This document shows positions 42,365 to 49,900 of a stretch of DNA of 64,000 nucleotides, in pieces. The position numbers were made by a program, and so were the translations under genes. The first letter of the stretch is position 1. Each line of letters starts with the position of its first letter. The notes under the pieces were generated by a model. That model worked only from the letters and a program-made list of their open reading frames with translations, was not told the origin of the DNA and ran no database searches. Location: assembly GCA_025352665.1 (NCBI GenBank), contig JANXSM010000115.1, forward strand, positions 1-64,000. The letters are read 5' to 3'. The DNA comes from Rhodospirillales bacterium (GTDB lineage Bacteria > Pseudomonadota > Alphaproteobacteria > Acetobacterales > Acetobacteraceae).

Positions 42365-43342
42365 ATGATGAAGATATTGCTCACCCATACGCCGCACATG
42401 CGTGCCAACTACTATGGCAAGCGCGCAATAGCGGGGTTGCAGGCTTTGGGCGAAGTGACGCTTTACCAGGGCGACACGACGCTGGAAGATGCGGGGCTGA
42501 TCAAGGCGGCCGGCGGCATGGACATCATCGTCGTTGACCGCGCGACGGCGGTGCCCGCGGCGATCTTCGCCACTCTTCCCGGCCTGCGCGCGGTGCACCG
42601 CTGCGCGGTGGATATCCGCAACATCGATGTTGATGCCGCCTCGCGTGCCGGCGTGCTGGTAACGCGGGCCAAGCCGGGCTTTGTTGAATCGGTCACCGAG
42701 TTGGTGTTCGGCTTGCTTGTCGATCTCAACCGCGGCATCTCACACGCTGCGGCGGCCTACCATACAGGGATTCTCCCTGAGGCGCGGTTGGGTCGACAAC
42801 TTAGCGGCACAACCATCGGCCTCATCGGCTATGGCGCCATTGGCCGGGCGTTGGCGCCCCTGGCGTGCGCGATGGGAATGGAAGTGCTGATCTCCGACCC
42901 CTATGCGCGCATCGATCCGGCCTATCGTCACGTGTCGTTTGAAGATTTGCTGGCGCAGTCCGATCACGTGGTCTGCCTCGCGGCGGCGACCGAGGAGACC
43001 GAGAACTTGATCAACGCGACGGCATTGGCGCGAATGAAGCCGGATGCGGTGTTCATCAATGTCTCGCGTGGCAATCTGGTCGATGAAGATGCCTTGGCCA
43101 CTGTGCTGCACGAAGGCCGCATCGCGGGGGCGGCACTGGATGTCGGGCGCGCGCCGGATCAGATGCCGACGCCCTATCTCGCCGGGTTCCCCAATGTCAT
43201 TGCCACCCCGCATATTGGCGGCCTCACGCCACCCGCCATCGAGGCGCAAGCGCTGCACACCGTTGAGCAGGTCCGTGCGCTGGTGGACGGCGGGGTGCCA
43301 GAGGGCGCCGTCAACAGTGCGACCTGGAGCCGTCGCCCATGA
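42365..43342 (+). CDS. D-2-hydroxyacid dehydrogenase
   Basis: A 325-residue NAD(P)-dependent dehydrogenase. The Rossmann motif is GLIGYGAIGRALAP; catalytic residues appear in the usual order: Arg in NVSRGNLVDEDAL, an acidic residue in AALDVGRAPDQMP and His in TPHIGGLTPP. It lies directly after the TRAP genes and probably oxidises or reduces the imported hydroxy/keto acid. ATG 42365 or the next codon 42368 may be used. The 3' end overlaps an amidohydrolase fragment by four bases. Confidence 0.88.
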   Translation: MMKILLTHTPHMRANYYGKRAIAGLQALGEVTLYQGDTTLEDAGLIKAAGGMDIIVVDRATAVPAAIFATLPGLRAVHRCAVDIRNIDVDAASRAGVLVTRAKPGFVESVTELVFGLLVDLNRGISHAAAAYHTGILPEARLGRQLSGTTIGLIGYGAIGRALAPLACAMGMEVLISDPYARIDPAYRHVSFEDLLAQSDHVVCLAAATEETENLINATALARMKPDAVFINVSRGNLVDEDALATVLHEGRIAGAALDVGRAPDQMPTPYLAGFPNVIATPHIGGLTPPAIEAQALHTVEQVRALVDGGVPEGAVNSATWSRRP

Positions 43343-43497
43343 ATTGGGTGCCGATTGGCGCCTGTGACAGCCATATCTACACCTGCGGCTCCGGCATGCC
43401 ACCCGCCTATGGGCTTAACAATGACTGCGTGCTCGTCGTCATCGCTGCTCTCGGCCGTGACAGCACCCGCGGAACTGCGGTGATCGATGGCGCACCA
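43339..43497 (+). pseudogene. amidohydrolase, internally deleted and cut by IS427-type element
   Basis: The first ten codons (MNWVPIGACDSHIYTCGSG) match the start of amidohydrolases of the 2-pyrone-4,6-dicarboxylate-hydrolase type (GACDxHIHV). The frame then jumps to sequence normally about 50 residues later (PPAYGLNNDCVLVVIAALG, STRGTAVIDG, compare PSAYGxDNxxLxxAL), and at 43497 runs into the IS end AGGGCCTGTT. So a deletion and an IS insertion have destroyed the gene, which was the fourth member of the TRAP operon. Confidence 0.6.
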
Positions 43498-44104
43498 GGG
43501 CCTGTTGAGAATTGGGGACTCCCCCGACCACGGCGTCTGTGATTCAAGCTCCTGAAAGGAGTTTGGCATGGATCGGTTCATTCTGACGGACGCGCAATGG
43601 ACGAAGATGCAGCCCTTCTGCTTGGGCAAGCCGACTGATCCGGGGCGGACCGGAGGAGACGCACGTCTGGTCACAGAGGCTGTCTTGTGGATCGCAAGGA
43701 CCGGCAGTCCGTGGCGCGATCTTTCCGCGTCGTTTGGCAAGTGGAACGCGGTCTTCAAGCGTTTTCGTGATTGGGTGAAGGCGGGCGTGTTCAAACGCAT
43801 GTTCGATGCCGTCTCCGGCGAGCCCGATATGGAATACGCGATGGTACGATTGTCCGGGCCCATCGTCATGGTCAAGGCGCAAAAGGGGGACCCAAAGCCA
43901 GGCCATCGGTAAGTCTCGCGGCGGCCTGACGACGAAAATTCTGGCGTTGACCGATGCGCTGGGCAACCTCGTTCGGTTCGAACTCCTGCCTGGGCAGCAC
44001 TCAGCTCCGATCGGCGTGGCGCTGCTTCTCAAGGGCGTCGAGTTCAACGGGCCGATCGAAGACAAAGCGTTCAACGCGAACTGGATCATCGCCGAGCTAA
44101 ACCA
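43498..44104 (+). mobile_element. IS427-type element, 3'-truncated copy
   Basis: The same element as at 19711-21485, now on the plus strand. Its 5' end GGGCCTGTTGAGAATTGGGG is followed by the transposase start at 43568 (MDRFILTDAQWTKMQPFC). The first frame (to 43912) contains a small deletion relative to the other copy in the VDATIVRV stretch; the second frame (from about 43890) continues GKSRGGLTTKILALTDALGN until NWIIAELNQ at about 44104, where the similarity stops. The C-terminal third and right inverted repeat are missing. Confidence 0.75.
43568..43912 (+). pseudogene. IS427-type transposase, N-terminal frame
   Basis: A 114-residue frame for the N-terminal part of the IS5/IS427-group transposase, starting nine bases after a GGAG site. 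The sequence LVTEAVLWIARTGSPWRDL and KWNAVFKRFRDWVKAGVF is typical. The catalytic domain would require a frame shift at the CAAAAGGGGG run near 43876, but the second frame is truncated at 44104. Not functional for transposition on its own. Confidence 0.75.
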
Positions 44105-44137
44105 ACCGTACGATGAAATTGCTCGTTAAAACAGAGG

Positions 44138-44185
44138 GCTCGGGCTTGATCGCTTCGCCTACCGGAAGCGATCAGGCCCGAGCCG
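44138..44185. repeat. long perfect-type inverted repeat (20-bp arms)
   Basis: GGCTCGGGCTTGATCGCTTC (44138-44157) and GAAGCGATCAGGCCCGAGCC (44166-44185) are complementary apart from one T/G-type mismatch, with an 8-nt loop. It sits just after the truncated IS. No T-run follows, so it is not a clear terminator; it may be a small palindromic element or the end of another mobile sequence. Confidence 0.6.
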
Positions 44186-44540
44186 TTACGGGCACCCGAA
44201 TAGTGAACCCCGAGAGCCCGATACTTCTTGTTGTTTCGTCACCCTGGGCCTCCAGGGGACGGCAAGGGACACAGCGCCGCATGCGATCCACAAACAGCGC
44301 AGCCTCACCGATGGCCGCATCGGCTTCGTCGGCGGCCAGCCACGGCATGATCGCTCGTCTGTCCGCGCAGCTGGGCGTGGGTCGACGTTACGCGAGGCAT
44401 GAAACCTCCCACCAGAGGCGGATTTGCATCGGGCGCATAATCGCCGGCAGATTGAGCGCCGCGGATCTGACACAATCCCAATCTAGCGACTTGCCGACGA
44501 TTTCAAAAAACCTGCTCGGATTGCTATCCGCCGAAGACCG
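44186..44540. other. gene-free stretch left of tRNA-Gly
   Basis: About 355 bp with no convincing gene. A minus-strand frame (44186-44473) is open for 95 codons but has no recognisable motif or ribosome site. The stretch lies between the last IS remnant and the 3' side of tRNA-Gly, where an integrase relic might be expected; I do not see one. Confidence 0.4.
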
Positions 44541-44570
44541 GATAAACAAAAGCGGCCCTGCAGGACCGCT
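44541..44570 (-). terminator. rho-independent terminator of tRNA-Gly
   Basis: Downstream of tRNA-Gly on the minus strand, AGCGGTCCTG/CAGGGCCGCT (44551-44570) forms a 10-bp hairpin with near-perfect pairing, followed on the minus strand by TTTGTTTATC. This is a good intrinsic terminator about 30 bases past the tRNA 3' end. Confidence 0.75.
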
Positions 44571-44599
44571 TTCAATCTGCCGATCCCATTCAAAAAATC

Positions 44600-44674
44600 T
44601 GGAGCGGGCGATGGGATTCGAACCCACGACCCCAACCTTGGCAAGGTTGTGCTCTACCCCTGAGCTACGCCCGC
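44600..44674 (-). tRNA. tRNA-Gly (anticodon GCC)
   Basis: Minus strand: acceptor GCGGGCG/CGCCCGC, D arm AGCTCAGGGGTAGAGC, anticodon loop TTGCCAA with anticodon GCC, and T arm GTGGGTTCGAATCCC. CCA is encoded (44600-44602). The 3' end faces the accessory block to the left, the usual arrangement for islands integrated at tRNA genes. Confidence 0.95.
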
Positions 44675-44850
44675 ACTCCATACGGCTTATCGATCAGCGA
44701 GGGCGGGTTCTAGGCGTGAATTTATCGGGATGCAAGTGGGTGAATCGCAATCGCGCGGCTGACTTGCCCGTCTTGATGTTTCATGGCTTGTGCGGTGGCG
44801 GGCAGGCGACATCTATAGTCGCGATCTCACGGAGCAGGCGAGAAACGGAT

Positions 44851-45849
44851 ATGGACTATATCATCGGACAGAAGACGCCCGGGCCCTTGCAAGGGGTGGC
44901 GCCAAGCAATGTGGCACTACCGAATTCGCCCATGCCGGCTGCGGCTGGGACGTTGCCGCCGAACACGATCATGGACAGCACCGAGGCCGGGTTTATGGCC
45001 GATGTCATCGAGGCGTCCCGTACGCTGCCGGTGCTGGTCGATTTCTGGGCCACTTGGTGCGGCCCGTGTCGCCAGCTTACGCCGACGCTGGAAAAGGTGG
45101 TGCGGGCGGCCGGTGGGCGAGTCAAGCTGGTCAAGATCGACATCGACAAGACGCCCGATCTCGTCGCGCAGCTAAGCCGGATGGGGCTGCCGTTGCAGTC
45201 CATTCCGACCGTGGTGGCCTTCTGGCAAGGGCAGATCGCCGATCTGTTCCAGGGTGCCCAGTCGGAATCTGAGGTCAAGCGTTTTGTCGAGACGATGCTC
45301 AAGACGGCTGGCGGCGCGATGCCTTCGGCCGATCTGATTGGAGAGGCGCGGGCTGCCATGGCGGCCGGCCAGCCAGAAGAGGCCGGACATCTGTTCAGCG
45401 AAGTGCTGGGCCAGGAGCCGGACAACCCCGAGGCCTGGGGTGGTCTGATCCGAGCGATGCTGGCGATGGGAGACGAGGAGCAGGCGACCGATGCGCTCGC
45501 CAACGTTCCGGCCAAAATCGCCGAGCACGCCGAGGTGGCGGGGGCCCGCAGCGCCCTGGCGTTGGCGTCCGAAGGTCGGGTCGCGCGGGCCCAGCTGGAC
45601 AACCTGCAGGCGCGTCTGGCAGCTGACCCCAACGATCATCAGGCGCGCTACGACCTTGCCACCGCCTATAACGCCATGGACCGCCGCGAGGAGGCCGCAG
45701 AGGCGCTGCTCACCATCGTCAAGGCCGATCGCGGCTGGAACGAAGGTGCCGCGCGGATGCAGCTTTTGAAGCTGTTCGAGGCCTGGGGCATGGATGACGA
45801 GACGACGATGGCCGCCCGGCGCAAACTGTCTGCCATCCTGTTCAGCTGA
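44851..45849 (+). CDS. thioredoxin-domain protein with TPR-like tail (YbbN/CnoX-type)
   Basis: A 332-residue protein. Residues about 55-155 form a thioredoxin domain with a complete active site (DFWATWCGPCRQL) and the cis-proline region SIPTVVAFWQG; residues about 165-332 are helical TPR-like repeats (PEEAGHLFSEVLGQEPDNPEAW, DPNDHQARYDLATAYNAMDRREEAAEAL in part). This is the architecture of co-chaperone/holdase CnoX (YbbN), here with an intact CxxC. ATG 44851 is chosen because it removes a non-conserved upstream stretch. The following LON-domain gene starts one base later. Confidence 0.88.
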   Translation: MDYIIGQKTPGPLQGVAPSNVALPNSPMPAAAGTLPPNTIMDSTEAGFMADVIEASRTLPVLVDFWATWCGPCRQLTPTLEKVVRAAGGRVKLVKIDIDKTPDLVAQLSRMGLPLQSIPTVVAFWQGQIADLFQGAQSESEVKRFVETMLKTAGGAMPSADLIGEARAAMAAGQPEEAGHLFSEVLGQEPDNPEAWGGLIRAMLAMGDEEQATDALANVPAKIAEHAEVAGARSALALASEGRVARAQLDNLQARLAADPNDHQARYDLATAYNAMDRREEAAEALLTIVKADRGWNEGAARMQLLKLFEAWGMDDETTMAARRKLSAILFS

Positions 45850-45850
45850 T

Positions 45851-46537
45851 ATGAACGACATCCAGCCGCTGTTGACCGAACTGCCGGAGCGATTTCCCGT
45901 TTTCCCGTTGACCGGAGCGTTGATGCTGCCAGGCGGCCGGTTACCGTTGAACATCTTCGAGCCTCGCTATCTCGCCATGATTGAGGACGCGCTGGGAAGT
46001 GGGCGGATGTTCGCCATAATCCAGCCGGACGATAGCCGCCCGGCCGGCGAGACCGGCCCCGCGATGTTCCGGGTGGGCTGCCTTGGGCGCCTGTCGAGTT
46101 TTTCCGAGACCGACGATGGGCGCTACCTCATCACCCTGTCCGGCCTGATCCGCTTCGAAGTGGTGGAGGAACTAGAGATGCGGCGCGGCTATCGACGGGT
46201 GCGCGGCGACTTCCGTCGCTTCGAAGCTGATCTCGACCCCGAGGCGGCCAGTCGGATCATCGATCGCGCGCCGCTGCTGGAGGCTCTTCGCGGCTACTTC
46301 CGCCATCGCGGCTTCGATGCGAACTGGGATGCCATCCAGGCGCTCGACGATGCCCCTCTCGTGACCAGCCTTGCCATGGTTTGCCCGTTCGACCCGCTAG
46401 AGAAACAAGCTTTGCTGGAGGCGTCTGATCTTGCCGAGCGCGCCACCACCCTGCGCACCCTGCTCAGCATCGATACGCACGAGGCCCCGGAGGATCCGGA
46501 CGACGACACGCCGCCTGCCCGCCGCTTTGCAAGCTAG
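45851..46537 (+). CDS. LON peptidase substrate-binding-domain protein
   Basis: A 228-residue stand-alone Lon N-terminal domain: FPVFPLTGALMLPGGRLPLNIFEPRYLAMIEDAL is the family start (quoted in parts PLTGALMLPGG and LNIFEPRYLAMI), followed by the helical bundle ending SLAMVCPFDPLEKQALLEA. It lacks the AAA and protease domains, so a binding or adaptor role is likely. It is coupled to the thioredoxin gene. The TAG stop (46535-46537) lies within the first bases of the intergenic repeat, so the repeat may have supplied the stop. Confidence 0.85.
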   Translation: MNDIQPLLTELPERFPVFPLTGALMLPGGRLPLNIFEPRYLAMIEDALGSGRMFAIIQPDDSRPAGETGPAMFRVGCLGRLSSFSETDDGRYLITLSGLIRFEVVEELEMRRGYRRVRGDFRRFEADLDPEAASRIIDRAPLLEALRGYFRHRGFDANWDAIQALDDAPLVTSLAMVCPFDPLEKQALLEASDLAERATTLRTLLSIDTHEAPEDPDDDTPPARRFAS

Positions 46538-46636
46538 AGCGAGATGACGTCTGAAAGGCGACGTAATCCCCCTCTGGCTCTTTGTTTTATCGCGTGATGA
46601 CCTTTCGGTGATTCCACCTTCGGTCATCACGCTCTA
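46532..46636 (-). repeat. double-hairpin intergenic repeat, copy 2 (inverted)
   Basis: The reverse complement of the element at 38300-38407, with the strong hairpin (AGCTAGAGCGAGATGACGTC and its partner) now on the left, spacer CTCTTTGTTTTAT, and the weaker one ending GGTCATCACGCTCTA. It begins at the stop codon of the LON-domain gene and ends 12 bases before the Trm112-like gene, so it lies within an otherwise tight gene string. Confidence 0.75.
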
Positions 46637-46648
46637 GGATTGAAACCT

Positions 46649-46837
46649 ATGGCCGATCCTGCTCCCATCGACCCGCGCCTGCTGGAGATCTTGGTCTGTC
46701 CGGTCACTCGGGGGCCGTTGGAATACGACCGCGCCGCCGGCGAGCTGATTAGCCGCACGGCAGGTCTCGCCTACCCGATCCGTGACGGCATTCCGATCAT
46801 GCTGGCGGAAGAGGCGCGGGTGCTGGCCGAAACCTGA
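46649..46837 (+). CDS. Trm112-family small protein (YcaR-like)
   Basis: A 62-residue protein of the Trm112/UPF0434 family. The family pattern [17 protein letters not shown] and [14 protein letters not shown] is complete, including the CPxxxGxL turn. Eukaryal Trm112 activates methyltransferases; the bacterial role is undefined. The ATG 46649 is preferred over an upstream TTG at 46640. It is coupled to the DUF971 gene (stop and start overlap by one base). Confidence 0.85.
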   Translation: MADPAPIDPRLLEILVCPVTRGPLEYDRAAGELISRTAGLAYPIRDGIPIMLAEEARVLAET

Positions 46838-47190
46838 TGGTCACGGCGCGCGAGATCCGGCTGAAGCGAGCCCAGAAGCGGCTCGACGTGGCATTCGATG
46901 ACGGGTTTGAGGCGCAGTTACCGGCCGAATATCTGCGCGTGGAGAGTCCGAGCGCTGAGGTGCAGGGGCACGGCCCCGGCCAGCGCAAAACCGTGGCGGG
47001 GCGGCGGCATGTTGGGATCCTCAGCGTTGAGCCGGTCGGCCATTATGCCGTGCGACTGGTGTTCGACGATCTACACGACAGCGGGATCTATTCCTGGGAA
47101 TTCCTCTACCAGCTTGCGCTTGAGCAGCCGCAGCGGTGGCAGGATTATCTCAACGCCCTCGCATCCAAGGGGCTTTCGCGCGAGCCTTGA
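46837..47190 (+). CDS. DUF971-domain protein
   Basis: A 117-residue DUF971 (gamma-butyrobetaine hydroxylase N-terminal-like) protein. Family-typical features are the basic start REIRLKRAQKRLDVAFDDG, LPAEYLRVESPSAEVQGHG and YAVRLVFDDLHDSGIYSWEFLYQL. The ATG overlaps the Trm112-like stop. Stand-alone DUF971 proteins are often linked to Fe-S cluster functions, but no precise role follows from the sequence here. Confidence 0.85.
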   Translation: MVTAREIRLKRAQKRLDVAFDDGFEAQLPAEYLRVESPSAEVQGHGPGQRKTVAGRRHVGILSVEPVGHYAVRLVFDDLHDSGIYSWEFLYQLALEQPQRWQDYLNALASKGLSREP

Positions 47191-47688
47191 TCATCCTACC
47201 AACACGCGCAGCGCGGTGAGACCGCGGGCCAGCAGGGTCAGCAGATCGGCACGGGGCAGGGCGATGCACCCGTCGGTCGGGGCGAAGTCGGGGCGGCTGA
47301 TATGCAGGAAGATCGCCGAGCCACGGCCGCGCTCTACCGGGGCGTCGTTCCAGCCGAGCACACCGATTACGTCGTAGAGCGCATCGTCACGCCACAGCGC
47401 CTCATGATGTGCCTCATTCGGCAGGCGGATCTCGTGGTTGTAGAGCCGGCTGGTCGGATCGTCGCACCAGCCGTCGTCCGGCGCCAACGGGGCTCTCGGC
47501 ACGGCGCAGGTCGGTGGCGGCAGGCGGTCGGCGCGAAACAGCACTCGGCGCAGCATCAGCAAGCCCGCGGGAGTGGCGCCGTCGCCTTCTTCCTTGTGCT
47601 GACGCACGCCGCCGCGGCCGAGAGCTGCGCGGAAAACCTGGCCTTCGAGCGCCACGCGCCCATCAGCAAAGACCAGCGCCTCGCTCAC
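47191..47688 (-). CDS. L,D-transpeptidase (YkuD-like) family protein
   Basis: A 165-residue protein with the catalytic pattern of L,D-transpeptidases: an upstream histidine (IFLHISRPDF) and the cysteine motif TDGCIALPRADL, replacing the more usual SHGCxR. N-terminally GGVRQHKEEGDGATPAG matches the strand that precedes the catalytic core (KxEGDGxTPxG). No signal peptide or membrane segment is visible, so secretion is unclear. Its ATG overlaps the ribA stop, and the genes are transcribed together on the minus strand. Confidence 0.8.
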   Translation of the reverse strand: MSEALVFADGRVALEGQVFRAALGRGGVRQHKEEGDGATPAGLLMLRRVLFRADRLPPPTCAVPRAPLAPDDGWCDDPTSRLYNHEIRLPNEAHHEALWRDDALYDVIGVLGWNDAPVERGRGSAIFLHISRPDFAPTDGCIALPRADLLTLLARGLTALRVLVG

Positions 47689-48866
47689 CCGAGCAGATGG
47701 CCAAAGCGACGGGCCTTGGTGCCGAGATAGTCGTCGTTCTCACCATTCGGTGCGAAGCGGTGCGGCACGCGCTCCATAACGCCGACGCCACAGGCCACCA
47801 AGGCCGCAACCTTGTCTGGATTGTTGGTCAGCAGACGCACCTGCGATACACCGAGTTGCTCAAGCATGGTGGCGGCGACCAGGAAGTTGCGTTCGTCGGC
47901 ACCCCAGCCAAGTGCGAGGTTGGCGTCCAGAGTGTCCAGGCCGCTATCCTGCAACGCGTAAGCGCGCAGCTTGTTGATCAGGCCGATGCCGCGGCCCTCC
48001 TGTGCCAAATAGATGACGATGCCGCTGCCGGCATCTGCCATTTTCTGAATAGCACCACGTAGCTGCGGGCCGCAATCGCAGCGCAGGCTGCCCAGCAGAT
48101 CGCCGGTGAAACATTCCGAATGCAGGCGCACCAGTGGCGCGGTATCGGTCTCGGGGCGACCGATCAATATGGCAAGATGCTCGATTCCGGCGTCCGGCGC
48201 GCGGAATGCCACCACGCGGGCGTCGCTGACGTTCTGCAGCGGCACGCGTGCCTCCGCCACACGAACAAGATGGGTGGCGATGGCGTTGGGATAGTCGAGC
48301 ACCGCTTGCGCAGACACGCTCAGCAGGTCCGGTGATGCGCCGTTGAGCGGCCGCGCCGGGGCCACGATGACGGCTGGCAGCAGCCGGGCAAGCTTGGCCA
48401 ATCCAAGCACAGCGGCCGCATCGGCAGGTGCCGAGGACTCGCGCAGGATCGGTTGCGGCAGCAGTTGTTCAGCGGTGGGGTCGGCGACGGCGTGCAACAT
48501 GTCAGGCGTAAACAGGCTGTCGGGCAGGCGGATCGCAACCGCCGCCGTGGCCGGCTCTACCGGGCGGCGCAACACGGCGGCAGCGCGCACCGGGGCCAAC
48601 AGCAACAGGGCGGGGCCGGCAGCCAGGGCCGCAAATTCCGCAAGCCCCGCGGCACCCGCGGTTTCAGCCGGCAGGATCACAAGTCGGCTGGTGCCTTGCA
48701 TTACGACAGGTGTGCCCCGCTTTAGCTCGGAAGCGGCCCGGTGCACCTCACGCAGGGCGACCAGAGCGCCAGCTTGCAGCGAATCGGGCCGATACGGATC
48801 TAATATCAACGAGGAAGGCTGTAACCCGGCTGCCTCAGCGTTGTCACGATATGGAATGTGATTCAT
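47685..48866 (-). CDS. ribA: GTP cyclohydrolase II with degenerate N-terminal domain
   Basis: A 393-residue riboflavin-pathway protein. The C-terminal ~200 residues are GTP cyclohydrolase II: the zinc-binding HSECFTGDLLGSLRCDCGPQL (three cysteines), catalytic YLAQEGRGIGLINKL and the ending LLTNNPDKVAALVACGVGV. The N-terminal half resembles a diverged RibB (dihydroxybutanone phosphate synthase)-like region without its acidic active-site motif, a known arrangement in several alphaproteobacteria. The start at 48866 lacks a strong upstream site, so an internal start cannot be excluded. The 283-bp upstream region shows no FMN riboswitch. Confidence 0.88.
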   Translation of the reverse strand: MNHIPYRDNAEAAGLQPSSLILDPYRPDSLQAGALVALREVHRAASELKRGTPVVMQGTSRLVILPAETAGAAGLAEFAALAAGPALLLLAPVRAAAVLRRPVEPATAAVAIRLPDSLFTPDMLHAVADPTAEQLLPQPILRESSAPADAAAVLGLAKLARLLPAVIVAPARPLNGASPDLLSVSAQAVLDYPNAIATHLVRVAEARVPLQNVSDARVVAFRAPDAGIEHLAILIGRPETDTAPLVRLHSECFTGDLLGSLRCDCGPQLRGAIQKMADAGSGIVIYLAQEGRGIGLINKLRAYALQDSGLDTLDANLALGWGADERNFLVAATMLEQLGVSQVRLLTNNPDKVAALVACGVGVMERVPHRFAPNGENDDYLGTKARRFGHLLG

Positions 48867-49149
48867 TTACTCACCCGACGGACAAACCTCAGCAGGCTGG
48901 AACTTGTGGAGCGGAACAGCGTCGTCCGTTGATAACACGCCAGGATTCCGTATTACCTGCCACACTCCGCCCCCCTGCCACCACACGGCACGTATGGTGC
49001 ACTGCCAACAAAACAAGGCCGGGCCTCGGATGGCGGTTTACCTCGATGATGATTTGTCGAATGATATCAAGCTCGAACCGGATACAAAACGATTGCCTCC
49101 CGGCTAACATTCCGTCAGCCTGTGGCGACCTCGTGAAGGACATTGATGC

Positions 49150-49866
49150 ATGAGCGGCGAACGTCCCATCCTGCTGGTCGACGATGACAAAAGCCTGCGC
49201 ACCATGCTGGTGGAGCAGCTGTCCGTCGACGGCGAGTTCGTCGCCACGGAGGCCGCTAGCCTGAAGGAAGCCGAAACCCTGATGTCGGCCCCGGGCGCGC
49301 ATTTCGATGCGTTGATTCTCGATGTTTCGCTGCCAGACGGCGACGGCCGCGACCTGTGTGCTCGCTTGCGACAGCTTGGCCACAAGCTGCCTATCATCAT
49401 GCTGACCGGCTCGGATGCCGAGATGGACGTGGTGCGCGGCCTCGACTCTGGCGCCAACGACTACATTGCCAAGCCGTTTCGCCTAGCAGAACTGTTGGCC
49501 CGCCTGCGCGCCCAGATGCGCATCTTCGAGAACAGCGAGGACGCCGTGTTCACCATCGGGCCCTATCTGTTCCGCCCGTCCGCCAAGCTGTTGCAGGACA
49601 ACGCCAAAAACAAGCGCATTCGGCTGACCGAGAAGGAAGCGGCGATTTTGAAGTTTCTCTACCGGGCCGGAACCACCCCGGTGGCGCGTCAGGTGCTGCT
49701 GAACGAGGTATGGGGCTATAACGCTTCGGTCACCACCCACACCCTGGAAACCCATATTTACCGTCTTCGGCAGAAGATTGAGCCAGATCCGGGCAATCTG
49801 CGCCTGTTAATCACCGAGGCAGGTGGTTACCGGCTCGATCCGTCCGGGGTGCCGGGCGCGAATTAG
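49150..49866 (+). CDS. OmpR/PhoB-family response regulator
   Basis: A 238-residue two-domain regulator. The receiver has the acidic pair in LVDDDKSLR, phosphoacceptor Asp in LILDVSLPDGDG, Thr in MLTGSD and Lys in AKPFRLAELLARL. The C-terminal winged helix contains LTEKEAAILKFLYRAG, LLNEVWGYNASVTTHTLETHIYRLRQKIEP (in parts) and ITEAGGYRL. It converges on a histidine kinase gene 34 bases downstream on the other strand, so the pair may work together although not co-transcribed. Confidence 0.9.
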   Translation: MSGERPILLVDDDKSLRTMLVEQLSVDGEFVATEAASLKEAETLMSAPGAHFDALILDVSLPDGDGRDLCARLRQLGHKLPIIMLTGSDAEMDVVRGLDSGANDYIAKPFRLAELLARLRAQMRIFENSEDAVFTIGPYLFRPSAKLLQDNAKNKRIRLTEKEAAILKFLYRAGTTPVARQVLLNEVWGYNASVTTHTLETHIYRLRQKIEPDPGNLRLLITEAGGYRLDPSGVPGAN

Positions 49867-49900
49867 CTTTACCCCGGGCAGCCAGCTTTGGCTTGTCGCG

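Noticed and set aside
48867-49149. Possible FMN riboswitch upstream of ribA
   Set aside because: The conserved RFN-element boxes are not seen, and the gap reads as ordinary intergenic sequence.
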